From Neopestalotiopsis rosae (taxonomy: Eukaryota > Ascomycota > Sordariomycetes > Amphisphaeriales > Sporocadaceae): 64,000 nt of DNA. The notes beneath the pieces were generated by a model that saw only the letters and a program-made list of their open reading frames with translations, was not told the origin of the DNA and searched no databases. Positions within the stretch are counted from its first letter, which is position 1. The number at the start of each line of letters is the position of its first letter. The position numbers were made by a program, and so were the translations under genes. Shown here in pieces: positions 1 through 12,825 of this stretch. The stretch spans positions 4,960,001-5,024,000 of the forward strand of contig JALGAS010000002.1 of the NCBI GenBank assembly GCA_023078685.1. Direction: 5' to 3'.

Positions 1-195
1 TTTTGTGCCAGGCAAAGAAGGAAACTCGCGGACATCTTTCTTTTCACCGCATATGCGCCCATTTGGCCCGACAGCGTGATAAGACAAAAGTCCACACTGC
101 TTTAATAGCAGCAGTCGAGTCGAGCTCTTTCCAGCTCCTATTCCTGCGATTTGCTGCGACCCCGGTTTCAGAGACAAGACATCTGGAGGATCAAG

Positions 196-1640
196 ATGCG
201 CTCCAAGTTGACGACAATCATATTCGGTGCCTTTGCATACCAAACGGTAGCAATCAGGGTAGCGACTGATTCTCCGTGTGGTGTAAAGTGTGGCAATGTG
301 CTCGATTCAACGACGTCGTCGGATATTGTATGTGACGAAAGCGCATATACATCAGATTCTGCCGGCATAGTTTTCAAGCAGTGTGTCACTTGCGAGTCGA
401 CGAGCGCTTATACTTATGGGAGTCAATTGTCTGAACAAACAGACTTGCAATGGATGCTTTGTAAGTCAGAGCAACATGAATCTATACATGCCAGTGTCGC
501 TCTAAGCTTACACAAAATGCTGCTGTAGACAATTTACGATACGCCACAGCTTATTGTCTATTTGGAGACTTTGGCAACAACGATTTTGTCAACAATCCAT
601 GCATCACAAGGTAGAGAGAGATCCCTGCTCACCAGCCTTATCAGACACATCCAATTAACAGATAACCCAGCTCGGCTTGCGGCACGTTGAAGGCAGCCAT
701 TGAGATTGATTCACTCGCAGCCAACGCCTCAACCTATAGCTACTGCAGCACGTGGGATGATGATCAAGTCCCGAAATGTACCGAGTGTCTCGAAAGCTTG
801 GATGATACACATTACTTGATTAACTGTAAGTAGCAGAAGAGCCGGTGGCCTTGGTTGATGCGATGAACTAATGGATCTTCAGTCCTCAATGTCCTCGATG
901 GTGCATGTACCATGCGACCATCAGCAGGCAGCACTCTTGCCATTGATGGTGACATGTTCTCCACTGCTACTGTAGCTGTCACAACACCCACACCGACTTC
1001 GACGTACACAACTAACAACCCGTCTGGGCCTCTGAGCCTTGGTGGTATAGTTGGTGTGGCCATTGGCGGGGCGGCTTTCATTCTTGCTGTGCTGGGCTTC
1101 TGTATCGTGATAAATGGCAAACGCAAGAGACGAGCCTTTCTCAGGCGGAGAGATGAACAGATGAAGCAGTGGCCGAATGCGGGTGGCGCGGGCGAAATGT
1201 TCGAGACGCCTATCAGCCAACGGCCGCTACGCAGCTGGGATGAATCGCCCGTCAGCACGACAAACGACGCCGTGTATCCACGATACTTTTCACCGTACAG
1301 CTCGCAGTTCAACAGCCCAGTCAGTGCCGTGGAGGGGAACAACCATCAGTGGCCGACTAATGCTGCCGCTGCACAGAATATTGGCGTTGCCATCAGTCCT
1401 GATGGGAATCAGTCCCATTACTCATGGTCCGACAATAAGGGCAAGGACAAGATGCAAGGGGGTGAGAACTACGAAATGCAAGAGGGCATACACAGTGGAG
1501 GAGGTCTGAATGAGTCTTATACGCCCCCGGTGCCACCACCGCAGGCTCCCGTCCTCAGCCATCCAGGTTATGGAAGACACGGCCCCGAGCCACCTCGGTC
1601 ATTGACTGAAGAGGACTTCCGTTCGGGAAGGGCCATGTAA
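196..1640 (+). CDS. single-pass membrane protein with Cys-rich ectodomain (copy A of a paralogous pair)
   Basis: Four exons, 196-460, 529-610, 671-825 and 883-1640, give 419 residues; all junctions are GT-AG and keep frame. The ATG at 196 is preferred over an in-frame ATG at 151 because it starts directly with a signal peptide (MRSKLTTIIFGAFAYQTVA). The ectodomain (about 21-177) is rich in paired cysteines, followed by a Thr/Ser/Pro stalk, one transmembrane segment at about 222-244, a basic stop-transfer cluster (KRKRR) and a roughly 170-residue low-complexity cytoplasmic tail rich in Pro, Ser, Gly and Asn. The protein at 10710-12315 shares the order of parts, the motif W-x-L-Y-N-L-R-Y followed by Y-C, and the position and phase of the first intron, so the two are paralogues. 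Function is unknown; the layout suggests a cell-surface sensor or wall-associated protein (inference). Confidence 0.8.
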
Positions 1641-2552
1641 TGATCGTCTTGAGCCCTCGGCCCAGATGTTTTCTTTTTTTTATATCATTGGTTCTTTAGA
1701 ATTACTTGTTTTAAGCATGGAGTTGCGGTACACCCTGGGGGTGGAGAGGCGGGAGGAGACATTGGTCGTGCCAAAGTGCTTGGGTTTCGAGACAGTTTGT
1801 CTTGCTGGGAAGATACCATATGGGACGAGATGACGCATGGGCAAGAACCTGACTTTGTTGACATATAGGGCACCGCCTTTAAAGCTAACCACATAATCGC
1901 AAATATATGTATAAATGAGTGTAATCTCTCGGTTCTGCTTTCCTTCTGAACAAGGAAAATGAAGTGCATCATGTAACCATAACAGAAAGACAACGGCCTA
2001 CAAAGCTACCATAGGACTCACAAATTAAATGATGAGAATCCTAAAGCTCCTTGTCGTGTTTTTCTACAGGCGGTCCATTTGCACACTGAAAATGTCTAGA
2101 TTCTTTTGTTCCCAGGATATGTGGGCTTGTATGGGTGTGACAGCGAGTGTGGCAGGGTGAACGACTCTAACCTAAGGTTAGCATGGTCCGTCCCTATGAG
2201 TAAAGTACTCGAAGTTGAGACAAAAACTTATCCTTATCCAACGGTTGCTTATCGTTATCACTTATCGATGACCGCTGGCTGCTGTGGCTGGGCCGTGCTG
2301 CGACTGATTTTTTTTCCTCTTTGGCAGGCTCTCAAGCGTGGCGGCAGCTCACTAGACTCGAGTGTCAGGCCTTTTCATTGGTCACAATCGGCGTCGGTCC
2401 ATTCTGCTTTGCTCCCCACACTGTCCCTCGAAAATTTTTGGAGCTTCAATTGATTCCAGCATATTTTTTTTCCTCTCGAGGTGCGTCTTGTCCGGTCGAA
2501 TCTAGCTGCCGAGCAACTCCCACAAACGCATCACCAAACCGCGACGGCAACA
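1641..2552. other. intergenic region, no gene recognised
   Basis: Holds the 3' side of the membrane-protein gene and the promoter and leader of CBF5. Pyrimidine-rich stretches occur at 2309-2320 and around 2465. The short ORFs here lack coding character. Confidence 0.5.
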
Positions 2553-4236
2553 ATGGCTGCCACCGAGAACTTTGTGATCAAGCCGGAGGCTACTACTCCA
2601 GCTATTGACTGGAGTCAGACCCCGCTGCTGCTGCGCAACTATGACAAGTGTAAGTGATGTTGGATCTCAACCTCTTTTCTTCCATTCAATTGTGCAATCC
2701 ATTGCACGATTGGGTTTTTCTCCTGCGCGCCGCCGCTCTCGTGTCTGCGCACTCGCATCAGACAGAGTCCAGAGACCAGAGGCTGACCGTGACCTGCTCC
2801 AGTGCTCGTCCGAACTGGTCACTTCACCCCCATTGACCATGGCTGCTCGCCCATGAACCGCGACCTCAAGTCGTACATTAGCTCCGGTATCATCAACTTG
2901 GACAAGCCCTCGAACCCCTCCAGTCACGAAGTTGTCGCTTGGGTCAAGAGAATTCTCCGCGTTGAGAAGACTGGTCACTCTGGAACCCTTGACCCCAAGG
3001 TCACTGGTTGTCTGATTGTCTGTATCGACCGTGCCACCCGCCTGGTCAAGTCCCAACAAGGTGCCGGAAAGGAGTATGTCGCCGTCATTCGACTCCACGA
3101 CAAGCTGCCTGGCGGCGAGGCCCAATTCGCCCGTGCCCTCGAGACCTTGACCGGTGCCCTCTTCCAGCGCCCTCCTCTGATCTCCGCCGTCAAGCGTCAG
3201 CTGCGTATCCGTACCATTCACGAGAGCAAGTTGATCGAGTTCGACAACGACCGCCACCTCGGTGTCTTCTGGGTCAGCTGTGAGGCTGGAACCTATATCC
3301 GTACCCTCTGCGTGCACTTGGGTCTTCTGCTCGGTGTTGGTGGACACATGCAGGAACTGCGCCGTGTACGCAGTGGTGCCATGGACGAGACAAAGGATCT
3401 CGTCACTCTGCACGACGTTCTTGACGCCCAGTACATGCTGGACAACCAGCGCAACGAGGCATACCTCCGAAAGATCATTCAGCCCCTCGAGACTCTGCTC
3501 GTCGGTTACAAGCGAATTGTTGTCAAGGATAGTACTGTCAACGCTATCTGCTACGGTGCAAAGCTCATGCTTCCCGGTCTGCTCAGATATGGTAAGCCTA
3601 CGATCATCCTCTCATATTATTGGCGACTACCGCTCTTGGCTACTTTAATGGACACTAACGATTTGTCTTTTCACAGAGGCCAACATTGATGTGCACGAGG
3701 AAGTCGTTCTCATCACCACCAAGGGTGAGGCTATTGCCATTGGTATTGCTCAGATGAGCACTGTCGAGATGAGCACATGCGATCACGGTGTTGTTGCCAA
3801 GGTGAAGCGATGCATCATGGAGCGCGACCTGTACCCGAGACGCTGGGGACTCGGTCCCACTGCTGGAGAGAAGAAGAAGCTCAAGGCTTCAGGCAAGCTG
3901 GACAAGTTTGGCCGACCCAACGAGGCCACTCCTGCCGCTTGGACAGCCTCGTACAAGGACTACGGCCCCCCTGCTGGCGAGAACACCGAGCCTGCTCCCG
4001 CCGCCGACGTGACCATGTCGGAAGCGCCTGCTGCCGCTGTCCAGACATCAGCCCCTGCTGAGGACAACGAGGAGAAGGCCAGCGCCGATGATGACAAGAA
4101 GAAGCGCAAGAAGCATGACGGTGAGACTGCCGAGGAGAAGGCTGAGCGCAAGCGGTTGAAGGCAGAGAAGAAGGCTGCAAAGAAGGCCAAGCGTGCTTCA
4201 ATGGCGTCGGCCGCCGACTCGGATGATTCCGATTAA
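2553..4236 (+). CDS. CBF5: Cbf5/dyskerin, H/ACA snoRNP pseudouridine synthase
   Basis: Catalytic subunit of H/ACA small nucleolar RNPs, which isomerises uridine to pseudouridine in rRNA and snRNA in the nucleolus. Exons 2553-2649, 2803-3591 and 3677-4236 give 481 residues, a usual fungal length. The sequence is collinear with yeast and human proteins: TruB domain with the catalytic-loop motif [11 protein letters not shown] (catalytic Asp at about residue 96, matching yeast Asp95), then [11 protein letters not shown], the [15 protein letters not shown] segment and [23 protein letters not shown] domain follows with CDHGVVAK and [15 protein letters not shown]. The C-terminus is the expected KKE/D-type lysine-rich tail (from about residue 410). 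Intron 1 (153 nt) lies in the 33rd codon. The start at 2553 follows a CAACAATGG context. Identification is secure. Confidence 0.97.
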
Positions 4237-7200
4237 AGAGGATCATCTATTCATTCACGTCCGGCACTAAGAACACATCAAGTTTTGCAAAGTCATTCTT
4301 GGCGCTTTGGTCAACAAAAAAAGACTTGGTGATGCTGTTGGCACATGATGGCTATAGTCAGCTTCCTTGTCTGCATCTTTCTTGAAAGTCCTCGGCGTTT
4401 TAGTTTCGCTGTATGTACGGTACATTCCCCAGGGTCATGGAAAAAGGCGTTCGGATTAATTGTTTGGCGGTTCTGTTAGATCATGAATGGTGGGCTTGAT
4501 AATCACCAATGTTCACAAAAAATGCTCGATAGGCTTGCAGATAGTAGTACAGCAGGTAATGGTACTGCAAGCATTTGATGATCAAGACTTGACACAACAA
4601 AGTATCGCGTGCAGCGCTTCTTTCTGCTGCTTGGTGATGGCAAGGACAGCCATTGATCGATGCGATGGGCACGTTGGTTGCCAAGACCTCATGAGCATGA
4701 AGTGAATGTAAGTCGTATGCAACGTCATCTGCGCCCTGGATGACATATGTGCACATTCAAGCATGTGCTCTGACGAATGTCAGAATATTGAAAGGAGACG
4801 ATGGTCTTTATCTAGAGTGTAGAACCGAGTGATTTGCATACAATATCTCGATCAGATTCCTCACCTAAGGGATGTCATTAGCTTGGCGGTAAGGTACATA
4901 CCGTGGCTCAACTTTATACTACAGCCGCACTGCGACGGACGTTTCCGCTAGACTAAAAAAATGAGAAATAAGAAGAGCTCAAGCTGTTCCGCAGGTCACC
5001 AACAGACGGATCATTCCGCTCATCTCTGAATTGAAGCCCTATCTCGTGTTTCACATGATGGATTCTCCCTCTCTTCTCAGCGCTTTCCTTTACACTAAAG
5101 AGACTGGCTGTAATCGACAGTCACTGGCTCGGAATAAACGGACCCTTCGGCGGCGATTATAGTTTCTTCCAGTTGAGTCTAGTTTTGATTCATCCGAGCT
5201 TGGGAATAATCAGGCCGTTTCAAAACATGAAGTCGGGCAAGAATTTCATGCCCTTTTGTTCTTTCGTGTATACAGAGGGCACTTGTATGGCGTTTTTTGA
5301 AGGGTCCAGGTTTCAGAGCATTCGACCGCATACGTACGATGACCCACCAGGTCAAGGGGTTCAGGGTAGAAGACTCAACAAGGAGCGCGAGGAGTGCGCG
5401 TCCAGTAGTCTGATCGTCTACGCCTCCAGCATAATCTGTGCCAAGCTGCGACCAAAAAAGGGCACGAGCGATGGAAGAGACACACGAAGATGCCAGTAAT
5501 GGCTGCTGGCCAAGTCGAGCACAATTTCCATTATTCACAGTATTTCGATAGACACTGTTCCAGACAAGGCGAACAGCTGGAAAGTGCTAGGGAAATCAGT
5601 ACCTTTGACATATGTAGAGCCATTGCTGGGTTTAAAGCCTCTTGATACGTACATGCATGCATGCATCAATGCTTGCTTCCAATGCATTTCCCATATGTTT
5701 TCTCCAAATCTGCTGTCTTCCTCTGCCAACATACCTACCACGGAGAATGACTACTCTCGGGCAGTATGTCTGTCACCTAATCAGCACGATGTAGTCCCCT
5801 ATTTTACCTACTGCCGACCCTAAAAGGTACGCTCCGCAATATCCATCAACCAGTCAGGACAATGATGCCATTTTACCGCCAATTGTCCCGACCGTGCCGT
5901 CTATACAGAGCTCATCACATGGGCAAAAGGACCAAGCAGAAAACGAAGATGAATGATTGCTCGAAATATCAAATCATCACAGGATAAATGCAAGTTCAAA
6001 ATCTACCTTTGTCATTGCCATATTCTTCTGCACACTCTGCGGCACGCATATTGATGGTCTTTGCAGCATGGCAAACGCCGGGTCCCATGACAATGCCAAT
6101 GTCCATGCCAATGCGATCCCCGATTAGTATGATTAGCCCAATTGCCATTTGCCTATCTCGGTACTTCTTCGATTCACCCTGCACCCCACAATCCAAATGC
6201 GTAGCAAGTAGTCATCATGCATCCCTATGCCCATGCTTGGCAAACCCTTGTGGCGTCGACCTTTTGTTTCTCCCGTTTGCATAGCAAGCCGCGGAGACTA
6301 TCTTGGACGACACCGTTTGTCAGTTATTCATCCATCAGTGTTCGCTAGTGAGGCTGGGGACTAGTACTAACACTACACGTACACACACACAACATACCTA
6401 TAATTTGCCTAGGGATTGACTTGATATGCTGACTACCTGTTGATAGTCAGGTCAATAAAGTCGGGTCCAAATGTTCGGGCTGACAGCCGCCCACCCCGAA
6501 TAGGCTGTGCAATAACGTCAGATCAATCCTTCGACTTGTCGATCGAAACTGCTACACCCACAAGACTATTGACTTCCTTTGGACATGGCGCTTTGCTCCG
6601 ACCACGCCGTGGATCGTGGGCATTGCGCTCAAAGATCCCAACGCCAGGAAAAAGAAGGATGACTCCTTCACGGCAATCTCCATCTTCTCTTACTGCCATA
6701 GACCCGGCATGGCATATGATGCACGTCAGGCACGTGAGCATGTAGGCAGAGTAGAACCCATTTCTGATAATCTTCATCATCCATCCATTACCATCATCGG
6801 CATCGTCATGGCTTGAAGTCTTTGATATCCCTTTTGGCATTCAGTCAGCTAGTTCCTTTCCTAGTTCCCTTCCTAGTCCAGTCAGTCAGTCTACCCGGAC
6901 TACCGTCATCGGGCACTTTTGCCTCTACTCGCAGATCAGGGTCTCCCGCCTGTCAACTCCGAGCACATCTTGGTCCGAACGAGAATCGGATCCGCGTCTT
7001 GCTCCTGGGCTAGCACACGACGCAAGAATGCGATACTCAAAGCCCCATCCTTTGCAGCCCCCCATCAGCTCCACTATCCCTGATCAAGAGAAGCGCATTC
7101 CTGGATTACAGTGAAGCACATCTTGTCTTATCCTGACCGGGGCCCTGAGCTCTGGTGGGGCCTCTGCGTCTTCTCGAACTTCCATCAGCCCTGCCCAGAA

Positions 7201-7925
7201 GAACCGGCTTGGGCCTATAGAACCACCGGCAGATCGACTTAATTGGGGCCCATTAGTCTCGAGGCTTTGCGCCACGTCCAGTGCAAACCATATGTGCATC
7301 AAGTCCTTTCGAGTGACAATCTCCCATCCGGGTTCCGGTCGACTGGCCACACTAGTCTGATCTCTTACCCTCTGTCTACGTATATGGGCCTGTCGTAAGG
7401 GGCTGTGAGCCTCTTCTGTCCGGCATTGACATGTCTGCTACTATTTAATAACAGTCGTTCTCCTCGGCCGTCCGGGAGTACAAAATCCAATATTGGCATC
7501 GGTCTCGGCTGTATCTATCTACTTTTCCAAGAAGACAACATCTGCCGTGGTATTGTGGTATACTTGCTCCATTACACTCCATCATACCGTCAATCTACAA
7601 ACAAGTCCCCAGACATTGTCTTCCTTGCCTACAATTATTTGCAAAATATATCGCACTTTAACTTCATCTACAACTACTTCCGTTATATTCCCATCCACAT
7701 TCTAATAATCATATACTCATATTCAAACGTGGTCCTTCCTACCCCCAGATATCTGACAAAGGACAATTCAGGCTTGGTACTTATACGACGGGTCCCAAGA
7801 TATTGTCCCACGACATGACCAATTCCACCTGCTTGTCATAACATCTATACGACTTTGACTTCATCCCAAAACATAAGCACATTAAACCATACACTTACAC
7901 ACACCACACATCAACATATTTCATA
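4237..7925. other. long intergenic region, no gene recognised
   Basis: A 3.7-kb gap between CBF5 and the GH43 gene. Several 60-137 codon ORFs occur on both strands, but none has a recognisable domain, a convincing splice extension or biased codon use. Small local repeats are visible, such as ATGCATGC at about 5653 and duplicated CAATGCC(A/G) units near 6090-6110. The last 100 bases before 7926 are rich in CA and C, as expected for a leader of a highly expressed secreted protein. Confidence 0.45.
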
Positions 7926-8933
7926 ATGAGGATAGGCTTGTCTTATCTTTTGGCCTCCGGGCTACTTGGGTCTGTTGCCCTTGCCGCTCCATTCGATTTG
8001 AAAAGACACCTGTTCAAGCGTGCTGCTTCACCGGAAATGGAGAAGGACTTTCCAGATCCTTCCATCATGCAAGACTCGGACGGGCAGTGGTACGCCTTTG
8101 CAACAGCTGGCAATGGCAAGCAAGTACAAGTCGCCAAGGCGTCTGCCTCCAGCGGACCATGGACATATATCGATCAAGACGCACTACCTAATCCCGGGTC
8201 TTGGACGACGAGCAAAAACACATGGGCTCCAGACGTGCGGCGTTTGAATGATGGAACTTACGTCATGTATTACTCAGGCGAGGTCAAGAGCAATACAAAG
8301 TTTCACTGCGTCGGAGTCGCAACATCCAAGACTGTCTTGGGACCTTACAAGGCGGCCGACACAGCATTTGACTGCAACCTCAACATTGGTGGCTCCATTG
8401 ACCCGTCTGGTTTTGAGGACGCCGACGGCAAACGTTACGTGGTGTACAAAATCGATGGCAACAGCATTGGTCACGGAGGCTCCTGCAATAACGAGGTTGC
8501 GCCCATTGTCTCTACGCCCATTTTGATACAGCAAGTCGGCGGGGATGGCGTCACCAAAATTGGCGGCGCGACTCAAATTCTGGACCGCAGCGATGCCGAC
8601 GGCCCGCTGGTCGAGGCACCCGCCATTCTCCGAGACAGCGATGGTCTCTATGTCTTATTTTACAGCTCCGGATGCTTTACGGAGTCGTCATACAATGTAA
8701 ACTACGCCACTGCACCGTCCGTGTTGGGGCCATATACCAAGAGCTCGACGCCACTCATCAAGACCGATGACTCGTTTGGACTCACGGCTCCGGGAGGTGC
8801 CACGCCCACTGTGGACGGCAGCGCTATAGTGTTTCACGCCAACTGCGACAAGGGCCGTTGTCTGTTTGAGAACAAGATAGGCATATCTTCAAAGAAGGTT
8901 GTGCTGGATGGCGTGGACGGTATTGGATCCTGA
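7926..8933 (+). CDS. secreted glycoside hydrolase family 43-like protein
   Basis: Intronless, 335 residues. A signal peptide (1-20) is followed by a short propeptide with two Lys-Arg sites (26-27 and 31-32) suited to Kex2-type processing. The mature part shows five-bladed beta-propeller GH43 hallmarks: FPDP at 42-45 with the presumed catalytic base Asp44, NTWAPDV at 98-104, SIDPSGFED with the presumed pKa-modulating Asp159, and VEAPAIL with the presumed acid Glu230. Members act on arabinan, xylan or related plant-wall side chains; the substrate cannot be told here. At 335 residues it is a single-domain member with no carbohydrate-binding module. It is isolated, with no neighbouring CAZyme genes. 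Family call confident, specificity unknown. Confidence 0.88.
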   Translation: MRIGLSYLLASGLLGSVALAAPFDLKRHLFKRAASPEMEKDFPDPSIMQDSDGQWYAFATAGNGKQVQVAKASASSGPWTYIDQDALPNPGSWTTSKNTWAPDVRRLNDGTYVMYYSGEVKSNTKFHCVGVATSKTVLGPYKAADTAFDCNLNIGGSIDPSGFEDADGKRYVVYKIDGNSIGHGGSCNNEVAPIVSTPILIQQVGGDGVTKIGGATQILDRSDADGPLVEAPAILRDSDGLYVLFYSSGCFTESSYNVNYATAPSVLGPYTKSSTPLIKTDDSFGLTAPGGATPTVDGSAIVFHANCDKGRCLFENKIGISSKKVVLDGVDGIGS

Positions 8934-10709
8934 ATCAATACTTGTGACGAGCATGTCTCTTGGGTTTCATCGCATGGCGTTGGGGATGATGCATCTTTGG
9001 TTTGGATTAGGTTGCATGGAATTAGTATACCTTAGTCATTAATATGTTTCAATTCTTCAGTGCCAGAATCGTCATCGCACAATATCTGACACTTGGACAG
9101 TCTGCAGTGTTCTCAAGTAGGAAACAATGTCAGAATTTATGATTTCACTAAAATCGTATGTCACGTTGCGCCACCTTAACTCACAGATGCATGGAAATCC
9201 AGGTGGTAGTCAAATTATTACATGACCTTGTGTCGAGTTGTCTTTAATATCATCTAGTGGCGTGTGTTCATAGTTGACGATTTCACCTGTCAGCTTTGAC
9301 TGCACAACCACACATGACCTCTTTGAATCATATACACTGCTTGATCAATCTCCTATTGGGTTGGGCAGCTTTGGGTGCCGGCAGAATATAGCCGCCAATG
9401 TCGTCTTGGCATGCTTTTGGCAACCAAGCGAAGCTGGCCAATCGCATACAGGATTGCCCCGGGATCATTCGTAAGTGGATCCGAGAATAAATAATTAAGC
9501 GCCCACTGCTTCTGCACGCTGCAGCTCTGTCTCGTCACATTTTGTGCACCAACAGACAAGTTGTTCACCATCGTCCAAAACTCGTCTATCACAATCGCAG
9601 ACAGAGATTTCTTCATGTTTAGCTCATGTCTACTGCCGTATTCCGATCAAGTAATGGGATCCCCGAACCACGAGACTTGGCTATAACATGCACAATTGTA
9701 TACCTTTAACCGAGGCGATCTGTGCACTTACTAACCTTAGGTCATTATGTCCTACTTCATCAAATATGCGCCTGGTCATGCGCAGACGCAAGAGCGCAAG
9801 CAATTGAATACGCAGTATGACCTCAAAGGTAGTTGATACCAAGTGCCACAATTACTACTGGTGAAGGAGACGAACACTTCATCTCTTTCGGCACTCGCAA
9901 CTTGACGATCTTTCAGCACATATTCCATGCCTTGCAAACTTTCATGATTTAGCTCCAGGTCTTCAAGCGCTGATCAACCATCACACCGACTAGGAGCGTG
10001 CCCATGAACAAGCAGGAGGGCCCTTGGGGTTTATCTTGGGCGCTTGTATAGTAGCAGTGTGGGCTGCAGAAATGTTCTGATTGGCTCCAGTCATAATTTC
10101 CTCACCTGTCCACTCAGATTGTGCAATACCGTTGCTGCATTCGCGCTACTGGCACGGACAATCTACCCTATCGGGCTGTGATGGCTTCCCTTGCCCCCTG
10201 CTGCCGTCGTGCGCTCTACCGGAAAATGCATCAATAGTCTCAAAGCGAAAGACTAGAATTGAATTTTGAACTCGACAATGTCACCACCCTATCCATAGTA
10301 TGCAACCAACTGGCGATGGATAGGTAAGAGCCGCGCTTCGGTGCATACACTAGACTCGAATGTTCATCGTATCACACATGCGGCAGTCTACTGCTTCGTG
10401 GGTATATACCTCGTTCCTATCCCGATTGCGCCGTTCATGATTTTGCATTTCTCAAGTCGATTGTGTTGCGGATTGTCCTGTGCTCTTGAGCTGTCTCTCT
10501 TTTCAAACTTACATTCTCTACGGGTTGTAATTCCTGTGTCGAACTGCAGCTGGCTGTCAGTTTCGTTGCCTACTCTATACTTTTTAATCGTTTCTTTGCC
10601 TGCTTACACAGCATCACTCGGTATACTCGGCAGCACCCAGCGCCTGTACAGTCTCTACCCAACTCAATTCATCTCGAGACAACTTGGCATAATATTGCTT
10701 CCAGCAACG
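8934..10709. other. intergenic region, no gene recognised
   Basis: 1.8 kb between the GH43 gene and the second membrane-protein paralogue. An open frame runs from 10341 into the downstream gene, but it lacks a signal peptide until the ATG at 10710, so I treat it as leader. Confidence 0.45.
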
Positions 10710-12315
10710 ATGGCATTGCCAATTTCCGTCTTTGTTCTAACACTCACCGTGTATCCTCGCCAAGCATCGTCCCTTCAGGTCACGCCCAACTCTCCCTGCT
10801 CTTCCCTATGTATTGACTCAAATGACCTGGATATCTCGGACCCTAATTCTTCAAACACGGTCAACGATGACATCACGTGCTACGACAAGGATTTCAATGC
10901 GACCGCTACCGGGCGCAAGTTTCAAAGCTGCATGACATGTTTGCAGGATAGTTCGTTCTCCCAAGGCCAGGAAAGCGACCAGGCTTGGTTCTTGTGTAAG
11001 CCATACCCCTGTCACGTGTACCATTGGTTGATGACCTTTTCTGACTTGTGCGGTTGTAGACAATCTAAGATACACCTTGGACTATTGTATCTTTGGCTTT
11101 CCCAATGCCACCAATATTGCATCAACCCCGTGCTCCACATCAACGGCCTGCGGCGGGCTTGAGGGAGCTCTGACCGAGGATGATCTGGATGCGACAAGCT
11201 TGCAGGCCTATGGATACTGCAACGCAGATGGCGGCGCGGTGACTGATTCGGCCATCAATCAGTGCAGAGCCTGTGTATCTGCTTCAGATGGACAGGACTA
11301 TATGGCCAACTTCCTCGTGGCCCTTGAGGCTGGTTGTCAGCAGAAGCCTGCGGCAGGAACCCTCCTTGGACTAGATGACACCATCTTTTCCACGACAGAA
11401 ATCAGTATAAAGGACCCCTCCGCCTCAGATGAAGACTCCGACAACCAAAGCGGACCATCAATGCCGACAATTGTAGGCATTGCCATTGGTGTCGCTGCTG
11501 TTCTACTGGCAGTCGCTGGGTTCCTTTTCGTGCGCCTACGAAAACGACGCAACCGCAGGGTCCGTCTGGGAGGACCCCCGACGACAAACTCGAACAAGCG
11601 CAGCAAGCATCGTCCCGCTTCTTCGCTGTCTTTCCGTTGCCAGACGCACCTATCCCCTCGCTCCCCCAACTTTTTCTCGAACCACTCCGAAACAGTTCGG
11701 CAGGATGAGAAGCACTTTGTTAGTCCAATCGCAGCCACAAACGCCAACACTTTTCCACCCGAGCCGGCGGGCTCGAAATGGTCCGGCTGGGAAACAAAGT
11801 CAGATTCAGAGTCCGGGCGCGGGCTCAAACGTGCTGGACCGAATCTACCTTTATACAACATATCGACTGCTGCTCCCACGGTGCCCAGTGGTGTATACTA
11901 CTCCACATCGCCCAAGTCAAAGAGCTTCTCACCTGTTGATGACATGACGACTCCCGCAAGTACCACCAGCACCAAGAGTACCTCACAACTATTACCTCTG
12001 CGGCCTTATAACCCAGCCGAGTATGGTGTCACGGCGCCGCAGATGGGAACAGTGCCCGAGGCAACCTACTCGAGTCCAACATCAGGTTCAACTGCTAGTC
12101 CTCTCATCAGCCGGGCGTGGGACCAGAGGAAGCCACTCTGGGACACACCGCTCCCAGTAAGAACTACAAGCAAATCAGCCATTGGCAAAGTCAATGTGCT
12201 GAGTGGAAACAAGGGGAGGAAAACGGGCAGTGGTACGGGCAGTCCAATAGAATCCAAGGAAATCAATTTCAGGTTTCCAGGGCCACCTTCGCCCAAGCGA
12301 TTTGGGAGGGAATGA
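10710..12315 (+). CDS. single-pass membrane protein with Cys-rich ectodomain (copy B of a paralogous pair)
   Basis: Two exons, 10710-10995 and 11060-12315, give 513 residues. The start at 10710 was chosen because it opens with a signal peptide (MALPISVFVLTLTVYPRQASS). The ectodomain carries regularly spaced cysteines (CSSLC, then CMTC, then YCIFG, CSTSTACGG, YCNADGG, QCRAC, AGC) and ends near residue 190. After an acidic Ser/Asp stalk comes one TM helix at about 230-253, then RLRKRRNRR and a 250-residue Ser/Pro/Thr-rich tail. It matches the protein at 196-1640 throughout the ectodomain; the single intron sits at the same codon and phase as that gene's first intron, while the two later introns of copy A are absent here. 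Probably a cell-surface protein; no biochemical function can be assigned. Confidence 0.82.
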
Positions 12316-12825
12316 GCTGGAGGTCTAGTGAATCTCAACTTGGGGCATTTGGATAGTATTGTGTGTGCCCGGCCGTTAACGAACATGGCCAATATAAATC
12401 TACACAAGACTCCTCATATTTATTACAAAACTGCATTTTGAATTGATTGACACCAACGCACAACAAAAGGAGGAAAATATTTACAAAGTACTGAGATGAA
12501 TGAACAAACACATGCTGGAGACACTTGTAAGAAGCAAAAATAAAGATATATCCATGTTATTCAATTTTGATATGTATAAATATATATATACAAAGTACCT
12601 ATCTAGGTTGCTAGATCGGCCCCGCTTCTGCCAGTGGAGTGGGACCGGGCGGCCAGCGGAGCTTGAAATTTCTCAGGCCTCCCTGTCATAACCTAGCTGG
12701 TTGGCTGAAATAAATATGACTGATTGACTCGATTCTAGCGGCTCGTGTACTTTGTGACAACAAAAACAGACGACGACAAGTGCAGAGAGGATATATATTG
12801 GCCAATTTGCCCGTCGTCGACGAGA
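12316..12825. other. intergenic region, no gene recognised
   Basis: 510 bases of 3' region and promoter. AT-rich stretch at 12535-12600; pyrimidine-poor, no repeats of note. An open frame from 12745 is in frame with the next gene but has no mitochondrial presequence character. Confidence 0.45.

Noticed and set aside
6523..6840. 105-codon minus-strand ORF with a hydrophobic stretch and several cysteines
   Set aside because: The hydrophobic part is internal, no splice partner or homology recognised; too weak to call a gene.
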